28,939 bases of DNA from the NCBI GenBank assembly GCA_002500485.1, contig DLRJ01000107.1, forward strand, positions 1 through 28,939. Reading direction: 5' to 3'. Each line of letters begins with the position of its first letter. Position 1 is the stretch's first letter. The notes beneath the pieces were generated by a model. The model was given only the letters and a program-made list of their open reading frames with translations. It had not been told where the DNA came from and ran no database searches. The position numbers and the translations under genes were made by a program. This document shows, one piece after another, positions 23,886-28,939 of the stretch. This DNA comes from Dehalococcoidia bacterium UBA7891. GTDB lineage: Bacteria > Chloroflexota > Dehalococcoidia > Lucifugimonadales > UBA826.

Positions 23886-25052
23886 ATGAAGGTGACTCAG
23901 ATAAAAAGCTTCCCTATAGCTGACGAAGATGGCAGGGTGTATTACATCGTAAAAGTCGAGACAGACTCTGGGATTTATGGTCTAGGAGAAGTTGGTATAC
24001 GAAACTGGGGAGGAGCAATTGGTAAGGCTATTGAGCATCTATCTGAAGTGGTAATAGGGGAGGACCCCTTCAGCACTGAAAAGATGTGGCAACAAATGTT
24101 TCGTGGGGGATTTTTCCCTGCCGATAAAGTATATTCGTGTGCAATTAGTGCAATTGATATCGGATTGTGGGACATCAAAGCCAAGGCTCTTGGTATGCCA
24201 TTGTACAAACTGCTTGGAGGTCCTGTAAGGGATAAAGTGATTTGCTATCCTCATACTCAAGGAGACACAATGACAGAGTTATTGGAAAACTGTAAAAGGC
24301 ACATTGATGCCGGGTGGAAATTTCTACGTTGGCATCAACCTGAGACGGGTCCATCAGCTGCATATGTAGATAATTTAAATACCTTGGAACCGGTTGAATC
24401 CATACGTATAGCTGAACAACAAATCGCTACGATAAGGGAAGCAGTTGGTCCCGACATACAGATTTGCTTCGACATGCATACTAGACTAGATACAGCACAC
24501 GCGGTTGCGTTTTGCAAAGCTGTGGAACCTTACAGACCCTTTTTCATAGAAGACCCTTTAAGGTCAGAAAACACATCTAGTTATCGGACTTTGGCAAGAC
24601 ATACATCTTTACCAATTGCCGCGGGGGAGCAATGGGCATCTAAATGGCCATTTAGGGAAGTGATTGAGGAAGAGTTGATCAATTATGCTCGAATAGACCT
24701 GTGCATCGTTGGAGGTATAACTGAAGCTCTCAAGATAACTCACTGGGCAGAAACACACTATATTGACATAGTGCCTCATAACCCTTTAGGACCTGTGAGT
24801 GCAGCGGCTTGTGTCGCTCTATGCATGGCCTCAACCAATGTAGGTGTACAAGAAATGCCTAGGAGGCCTGGGTCCTATGCAACTGATTTATTTCCGAAGC
24901 AGATTGAATGGGAAGACGGTTACGCCTGGTGTCCTGATGAGCCGGGTATGGGAGTGGACTTCAATGAAGAATTAGCTTTGGATCGTATAGTGAACCCTAC
25001 AGGCTGGCCTCCACAACTCAGGAGAAATGATGGGTCTTTCACTAATTGGTAA
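23886..25052 (+). CDS. Enolase-superfamily (mandelate racemase/sugar-acid dehydratase) enzyme
   Basis: A 388-aa enzyme that abstracts the proton next to a carboxylate, using a Mg2+ held by three acidic residues: D196 (CFDMHTR), E222 (FIEDPLR) and E248 (AAGEQW). H198 and H298 (VPHNPLGP) are the likely acid/base residues. This D-x-H plus PHNPLGP pattern resembles D-galactonate and D-mannonate dehydratases, so an acid-sugar dehydratase is most likely, but the substrate is not provable from sequence. The capping domain (about 1-120) contains GEVGIRNWGGA and GLWDIKAKALGMPLYKLLGG. SAR202-type Chloroflexota are known for many paralogues of this superfamily, which supports the taxonomic guess. GAGGT precedes the start. 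Confidence 0.9.
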   Translation: MKVTQIKSFPIADEDGRVYYIVKVETDSGIYGLGEVGIRNWGGAIGKAIEHLSEVVIGEDPFSTEKMWQQMFRGGFFPADKVYSCAISAIDIGLWDIKAKALGMPLYKLLGGPVRDKVICYPHTQGDTMTELLENCKRHIDAGWKFLRWHQPETGPSAAYVDNLNTLEPVESIRIAEQQIATIREAVGPDIQICFDMHTRLDTAHAVAFCKAVEPYRPFFIEDPLRSENTSSYRTLARHTSLPIAAGEQWASKWPFREVIEEELINYARIDLCIVGGITEALKITHWAETHYIDIVPHNPLGPVSAAACVALCMASTNVGVQEMPRRPGSYATDLFPKQIEWEDGYAWCPDEPGMGVDFNEELALDRIVNPTGWPPQLRRNDGSFTNW

Positions 25053-25182
25053 ATCAGGGTTTCGGTGAGTTTGTGCATATAGGGAATTACATGTATTCTT
25101 CCTCAGTGGGCTTTGCGAATCAGCTATTTGGTTGCTAAGTACCATTCGCTAAATTGTATCTAAATATGGAGGTACGAAATTA

Positions 25183-26325
25183 ATGACCGATTTAAGAAAA
25201 ACGGTTGCTATAGTCGGAGTGGATGAGTCTGATGAGATCGGGAAAGTTCCCGACAAATCGAATCTAACTCACCATGCTGAAGCAGCTTACAATGCTTTGG
25301 AAGACGCGGGCATGTCTATGAAAGATGTAAATGGGCTTTTTACTGCGGGGACATCTACTTTGAATTTGGCTGAATATTTGGGTATTGAGCCGAGTTTTAC
25401 AGATACAACTGCTGTTGGGGGCTCATCATTCATAATTCATATCGCTCATGCCATGGCTGCTATTAATGCAGGATATTGCGATGTGGCACTTGTCACTCAC
25501 GGTGAGGCAGGTCGGAGTAGAAGGAGTCGCCCAGGTGGTGACGCCGCTGATCCAGGCTCACAGTTCGAAACACCATATGGGTTTCTCGGGGCGCCCATCA
25601 ACTATGCTATGGCAGCCAGGAGATATATGCACGAGTACGGGGAAGATAAAACCCGCCAGGCCATGGCAGAGGTTGCGGTGGCTACTCGCAAGTGGGCCCA
25701 GCTAAACCCAAAAGCCTATATGAAAGATGATATGTCTTTTGATGATTACCATAATTCACGATGGATATCTTGGCCATTTCATCTCTTGGATTGTTGTTTA
25801 GTGACAGATGCCGGAGGGGCATATGTCATCACATCAGCTGAGCGGGCTCGCGATGCAAAGAAAAAGCCGGTATGGGTTTTGGGTGCAGCAGAGTCACACG
25901 ATCACAATCTGATCAGTCAAATGCCGGATCTCACCCGTACAGTGGCAAAAAACACTGGGCCACTAGCATTAGAAAGATCTGGTGTAACTCACGATGATAT
26001 TGATCTCGCAATGATATATGACTCTTTTACTTATACTGTACTAGCTACTTTGGAAAGCCTTGGGTTTTGCGGACCTGGGGAAGCGCCTGACTTTGTAGCT
26101 AATCAAAGAACAGCTCCAGGTGGGGATTTTGCTATGAATACATCGGGAGGCGGGCTATCTTACACCCATTCTGGGATGTATGGAATGTTCCTAGTTTTGG
26201 AAGCGGTTAGGCAGCTAAGAGGAGAGTGTGGCGATAGACAGTTGGACGATCCAAAATTGTGTCTAATAAATGGGACCGGAGGGTCACTTTCTTCCACTGG
26301 CACCACTGTTCTGGCAGTAGATTAA
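25183..26325 (+). CDS. Thiolase-like protein (SCPx-type) lacking catalytic cysteines
   Basis: A 380-aa protein of the thiolase fold, similar to SCP-x-type thiolases. At the position of the nucleophilic cysteine it reads AVGGSSFIIHIAHA (about 77-90), serine rather than cysteine, and at the second cysteine it reads NGTGGSLSSTG. The histidine region TSGGGLSYTHSGMYG is kept. It therefore probably does not perform classic thiolysis alone. In archaea and many bacteria such proteins pair with a DUF35 OB-fold protein, as here, 16 nt downstream. Possible roles include aldolase-type chemistry on steroid or acyl-CoA side chains. GGAGGT ribosome binding site; ATG 25183. Confidence 0.85.
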   Translation: MTDLRKTVAIVGVDESDEIGKVPDKSNLTHHAEAAYNALEDAGMSMKDVNGLFTAGTSTLNLAEYLGIEPSFTDTTAVGGSSFIIHIAHAMAAINAGYCDVALVTHGEAGRSRRSRPGGDAADPGSQFETPYGFLGAPINYAMAARRYMHEYGEDKTRQAMAEVAVATRKWAQLNPKAYMKDDMSFDDYHNSRWISWPFHLLDCCLVTDAGGAYVITSAERARDAKKKPVWVLGAAESHDHNLISQMPDLTRTVAKNTGPLALERSGVTHDDIDLAMIYDSFTYTVLATLESLGFCGPGEAPDFVANQRTAPGGDFAMNTSGGGLSYTHSGMYGMFLVLEAVRQLRGECGDRQLDDPKLCLINGTGGSLSSTGTTVLAVD

Positions 26326-26341
26326 TCTAAGGAGTATACAC

Positions 26342-26752
26342 ATGGCTTATAACAAACCATTACCGGTACCTCAAGGGGAATCGGATGTTTATTGGCAAAA
26401 GGCAAAACAAGGTGAATTATGGTTGAGGAACTGTAAGTCTTGCGGGAATGCCTATTTCTACCCGCGAGATATTTCTCCTTGCTGCTTCTCGAAGGATACG
26501 GACTGGATACAAGCTTCAGGTAAAGCTACTTTGTTCACTTACGGAATAGTTCAAAGAGCCCCCCATCCAGGTTTTGTTGATGACGTGCCTTTCGTGACGG
26601 CAGTTGTTGAATTAGAAGAAGGACCCAAGATGGCTACTAATATTGTCATTGAAGATCCCACGCCGGAGAATTTACAAATCGGCATGGCCTTAGAAGTTGT
26701 GTTTGAAGACATAACAGACGAACTAGCTCTTCCTAAATTCAAGCCAGCCTAA
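26342..26752 (+). CDS. DUF35 Zn-ribbon/OB-fold acyl-CoA-associated protein
   Basis: A 136-aa protein with an N-terminal zinc ribbon (C31-x2-C34 and C47, C48 in PRDISPCC) and a C-terminal OB-fold: GKATLFTYGIVQRAPHPGF then VPFVTAVVELEEGPKMATNI. These proteins bind the partner thiolase-like enzyme and help bind or channel acyl-CoA. The usual ribbon has two CxxC knuckles; here the second is CC, so metal binding may be altered. ATG 26342 with AAGGAG 7 nt upstream. It follows the thiolase-like gene by 16 nt and is followed by a strong terminator, so the pair is an operon. Confidence 0.9.
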   Translation: MAYNKPLPVPQGESDVYWQKAKQGELWLRNCKSCGNAYFYPRDISPCCFSKDTDWIQASGKATLFTYGIVQRAPHPGFVDDVPFVTAVVELEEGPKMATNIVIEDPTPENLQIGMALEVVFEDITDELALPKFKPA

Positions 26753-26759
26753 GAGGTGA

Positions 26760-26802
26760 CAAAGAAAAGGGCGAGTTATCAATAGCCTCGCCCTTTTCTT
26801 TG
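26760..26802. terminator. Strong intrinsic terminator, 16-bp perfect stem, probably bidirectional
   Basis: CAAAGAAAAGGGCGAG (26760-26775), an 11-nt loop (26776-26786) and its perfect complement (26787-26802) form a 16-bp stem. T-runs within the downstream arm (TTTTCTTT) make it work in the plus direction, and the mirrored A-run gives the same on the minus strand. It separates the DUF35 gene from the convergent DUF971 gene. Confidence 0.9.
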
Positions 26803-26865
26803 AGAATTTATTTCCTTGATTGCAGAAAGAGTTCTGTGTGTTTCTAACCAATTGGTAACCAAGCG

Positions 26866-26916
26866 CAACTACTGCAGGGGCACATTTTCGCAACTATTGC
26901 AGGGGCACATTTTTCG
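26866..26916. repeat. 25/26-bp tandem repeat at the 3' end of the DUF971 gene
   Basis: Two adjacent near-identical units, 26866-26890 and 26891-26916, differ by one substitution and one extra T in a T-run. They overlap the end of the DUF971 gene; because one unit is 26 nt, the second copy is read out of frame and supplies the last residues and the stop codon. Confidence 0.85.
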
Positions 26917-27195
26917 CAAAGTGTCAAAAGGGAAAATACCAGTATAGTGTGCGTCACTCCACAAAAACTGGATTGCATAATTACCGATCATTAAGTGATC
27001 TTCTACTGTCAGGTCTGAAGGTACGGTGGCAGGGTCTAACAGTTGTCTTTTACTCCACTCTTCAACACATTCTGCACACTGACAGCTGATTCTTATTTCT
27101 TTGGCACCATATGTGCTTTCGTGGCCGTCTGTCCATCTGATCAAAATTTTGTCCCCGTATACACCGATTTTTTCTATCTTCAGGCCTTGAGTCAA
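26869..27195 (-). CDS. DUF971 (GBBH-like N-terminal) family protein
   Basis: A 108-aa protein of the DUF971 family, related to the N-terminal domain of gamma-butyrobetaine hydroxylase and to small proteins linked to iron-sulfur metabolism. Seen motifs are KILIRWTDGHESTYGAKEIR, CQCAECVEEW (C38, C40, C43), GNYAIQFLWSDAHYTGIFPF and LRKMCPCNSC (C97, C99, C102). The six cysteines could bind metal. The final ENVPLQ comes from the tandem repeat read in a shifted frame. Start TTG 27195 is supported by GGGGTGA upstream. It is divergent from the iron-sulfur protein gene. Role unknown. Confidence 0.8.
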   Translation of the reverse strand: MTQGLKIEKIGVYGDKILIRWTDGHESTYGAKEIRISCQCAECVEEWSKRQLLDPATVPSDLTVEDHLMIGNYAIQFLWSDAHYTGIFPFDTLRKMCPCNSCENVPLQ

Positions 27196-27334
27196 GTTTC
27201 ACCCCGTTTTTTGTACTCATATTAGGATAATCCTATTTGCATTTTTACTACAACACAGAATTTGTGAAGGAAAACTTGTTTTATAATCCATCTCACATCA
27301 AGATTAGGCATATTCACAGTAGAGGTTTTAGGGT

Positions 27335-28627
27335 TTGGCAAAACGCAAGGTAGGCAAAATCATAAAGCGAGTAGGTCTTAAAAAGGGGGATCCGGATATA
27401 GAGATTCCTATTGCAGCAGACCTCCTTAAAGTAGACGGAGTGCCGCAGAGAGACACTGAGGTTTCTTATTACAGTAGAGAATTTCCTTTAGAGAGTTTTT
27501 CAATAGAGCAAAGTGCTTCGGCTGTATGGGCCCAAAAAGAGAGAGCGGAACATACCCCTGAAACTGAGGAGCTTTACAAAAACTACCAGAAGAAAATTAC
27601 CCCCTGGATAGACAAAATCAAGAGATCAGGGGAACTTGCGCCCAATGTTTCCTCACAGACGGAAAACTCCACCGAACTAATCCGAAGTAAAGCAAAAGAA
27701 CTCGGATATAGCGAGATAGGGTTTACGAAGTTTGACCGAAGGTATATTTATCAGAGCAGGAAGACCTATGTTCGAAATAATCTTCCCAATGTTATATGTT
27801 TAGCATATGAACAAGAATATATTGAAACTCAAAATATACCTTCCTACTCTTCAGAGATTGCACAAGGTGATGCTTATTTAACCCAAGCTGACCTCTCTTT
27901 AAAACTGGCAGATTTCATTAATGAATTAGGTTTTAGCGCACAAATATCTGGGCCTGCATGGCATTTTGGTCCCATGATTCCGATGTTTGTTGAGGCAGGG
28001 TTGGGTCAGTTGGGGGTAAACGGCCAGTTGCTTTCCCCACACTTTGGATCTCGTGCCAGGTTACAGTTGATAATTACTGATGCACACCTTGACTATGATT
28101 CACCAATTGATTATGGCATGTATAAATTTTGTGAGCTTTGCCAAGTTTGCTTTATGCGGTGTCCAGGCAAAGCAATTCAAGCACAAAGGGTTTGGTTTCG
28201 GGGAGTCGAGAAGAATAAATTAATTGCTAAGCGTTGTCGCCCGATAATGGCTCGTTATTCAGGTTGTGGAATATGTATGAAAGTTTGTCCAATTCAAAAA
28301 TATGGAATGCAACCTGTGATGGAACATTATGTAGAAACTGGGGAAGTGTTGGGAAAAGGAACGGACGATCTTGAATCGTATGAACTCGAAAATAAAGGAT
28401 ATTTTAGAAGCGGCAAAGTGCCCGTATTTGATCGGGACTTCTTTGACATGCCTGAAGGGAGGACAGAACATAACTTGGTGGAAGAATTCAAAGATAATCT
28501 AATGAACATGAAAAACTCGGATAAACAAAGTGAGTATGAGTTATATTTGGAGTTTAAAAGTGCATTAGATTCTTCCAAGACAAGGAAGGGAGAGGTAGTT
28601 GACATGGGCATGGATATGGAATTTTAA
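27335..28627 (+). CDS. RdhA/QueG-like iron-sulfur protein, cytoplasmic
   Basis: A 430-aa protein related to reductive dehalogenases and epoxyqueuosine reductase. The corrinoid-domain-like region has SGPAWHFGPMIPMFVEAG and AGLGQLGVNGQLLSPHFGSR (about 221-240), the family hallmark. Two [4Fe-4S] clusters are predicted from C266-x2-C269-x2-C272-x3-C276P, and C301 with C311-x2-C314-x3-C318P. It has no twin-arginine signal and no membrane partner gene, unlike respiratory RdhA, so it is probably a soluble enzyme. Residues 1-110 are charged and helical. Cobalamin use is inferred from family only. Start TTG 27335. The selenoprotein gene begins 111 nt downstream on the same strand. Confidence 0.85.
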   Translation: MAKRKVGKIIKRVGLKKGDPDIEIPIAADLLKVDGVPQRDTEVSYYSREFPLESFSIEQSASAVWAQKERAEHTPETEELYKNYQKKITPWIDKIKRSGELAPNVSSQTENSTELIRSKAKELGYSEIGFTKFDRRYIYQSRKTYVRNNLPNVICLAYEQEYIETQNIPSYSSEIAQGDAYLTQADLSLKLADFINELGFSAQISGPAWHFGPMIPMFVEAGLGQLGVNGQLLSPHFGSRARLQLIITDAHLDYDSPIDYGMYKFCELCQVCFMRCPGKAIQAQRVWFRGVEKNKLIAKRCRPIMARYSGCGICMKVCPIQKYGMQPVMEHYVETGEVLGKGTDDLESYELENKGYFRSGKVPVFDRDFFDMPEGRTEHNLVEEFKDNLMNMKNSDKQSEYELYLEFKSALDSSKTRKGEVVDMGMDMEF

Positions 28628-28660
28628 CTTTTGTTGGTTATTTCGTTGTTACAAACCTTG

Positions 28661-28688
28661 TTGACCCATGGTTTGAATTTGTGATAAT
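28661..28688 (+). promoter_or_regulatory. Candidate promoter of the selenoprotein gene
   Basis: TTGACC (28661-28666), a 16-nt spacer and GATAAT (28683-28688) give a good sigma70-type promoter 50 nt before the ATG at 28739. It suggests the selenoprotein can be made independently of the upstream gene. Confidence 0.5.
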
Positions 28689-28738
28689 TTAGGCGCAGTT
28701 AGTTAGTGAACCACCCTGACGCTTATAAGGAGGATAAC

Positions 28739-28939
28739 ATGGCAGGTGAAGGAAAATTTGAGGTAGAAATAATCTACTGCGTCCCTTGAGCGCATCACGG
28801 AATGGCGGCCTGGATGGCCAACGAGTTTTTCGCTGAAGCAGGGAAAGATATTGCTATAAGAATCACACCGGGAACGGGTGGGATCTATCAGGTCTTTGCT
28901 GATGGAGAGAAGATATTTGATAAGGCAGAGGAAGATGGT
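28739..28939 (+). CDS. Rdx-family (SelW/SelT/SelH-like) selenoprotein, TGA-encoded Sec (3' end beyond the window)
   Basis: A thioredoxin-fold redox protein with C14-V-P-U17: codon 17 (28787-28789) is an in-frame TGA that must be read as selenocysteine. The frame is open for 50 further codons to the window edge. Residues before and after fit the Rdx family: strand FEVEIIYC, then a helix AAWMANEFF, then RITPGTGGIYQVFADGEKIF, where the GGIYQVFADG stretch matches the SelW/SelH fold. AAGGAGG (28727-28733) lies 5 nt before the ATG. A gene caller would end it at 16 residues, or start at a later codon. SelB in the same window supplies the decoding factor. Partner unknown; the upstream iron-sulfur protein is a candidate. 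Confidence 0.92.
28807..28819 (+). promoter_or_regulatory. Candidate bacterial SECIS hairpin
   Basis: GGCC (28807-28810), loop UGGAU (28811-28815) and GGCC (28816-28819) form a compact G+C stem whose loop starts 21 nt after the UGA. Bacterial SECIS elements have an apical loop 16-37 nt after UGA with a G among its first two bases, and this loop has UG. The stem is short, so the assignment is tentative. Confidence 0.5.

Noticed and set aside
26866..26916. CRISPR-like repeat
   Set aside because: Only two directly adjacent units with no spacer; a simple tandem duplication.

Overview
This window looks like the chromosome of a marine, SAR202-type member of the Chloroflexota (Dehalococcoidia side). 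That is an inference from gene content, not a phylogeny. The supporting signs are moderately low G+C, frequent TTG and GTG starts, lipobox lipoproteins, an enolase-superfamily sugar-acid dehydratase, paired thiolase/DUF35 genes, tandem crotonases, a HpaI-type aldolase relic, a cytoplasmic reductive-dehalogenase-like iron-sulfur protein, and a selenocysteine system. I see no phage, insertion sequence, CRISPR array or rRNA, and no gene-free stretch longer than about 300 bases.

Layout. (1) 1-1265, minus: most of nusA, its 3' end outside the window, with an extended -10 promoter and a strong leader hairpin. (2) 1484-3998: a complete molybdate transporter modABC. (3) 4023-6950: a metal-dependent amidohydrolase, a NUDT6-like Nudix hydrolase, and a decayed HpcH/HpaI aldolase with two frameshifts and a stop. 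(4) 7048-10540: the conserved cluster rpmH-rnpA-yidD-yidC-jag, with a beta-propeller lipoprotein inserted before yidC and a 104-nt overlap between yidC and jag. (5) 10672-13396: an AI-2E-family membrane protein, two crotonases, and tRNA-Gln(UUG). (6) 13668-17265: a MoxR ATPase, a DUF58 protein and a DUF4129 membrane protein. (7) 17262-21368: crcB, trxB, a threonine synthase, a small NifU-like protein and a thiolase. (8) 21510-23750: selB and a degenerate zincin-like protein. (9) 23886-26752: an enolase-superfamily dehydratase, then a cysteine-less thiolase-like protein paired with a DUF35 Zn-ribbon/OB-fold protein, closed by a perfect 16-bp terminator stem. (10) 26869-28939: a DUF971 protein, an RdhA/QueG-like iron-sulfur protein, and the start of a selenoprotein.

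The most notable item is at the right end. An open frame starting at 28739 reads through an in-frame TGA (28787-28789) in a C-x-x-U motif and continues without interruption to the window edge. It matches the Rdx (SelW/SelT/SelH) thioredoxin-like fold, has a promoter and a strong ribosome binding site, and is followed by a short SECIS-like hairpin. SelB, the elongation factor needed to decode that TGA, lies about 5.4 kb upstream on the same strand. The gene directly follows an RdhA/QueG-like iron-sulfur protein, which suggests, without proving, a redox partnership. Standard gene callers would miss it or truncate it.
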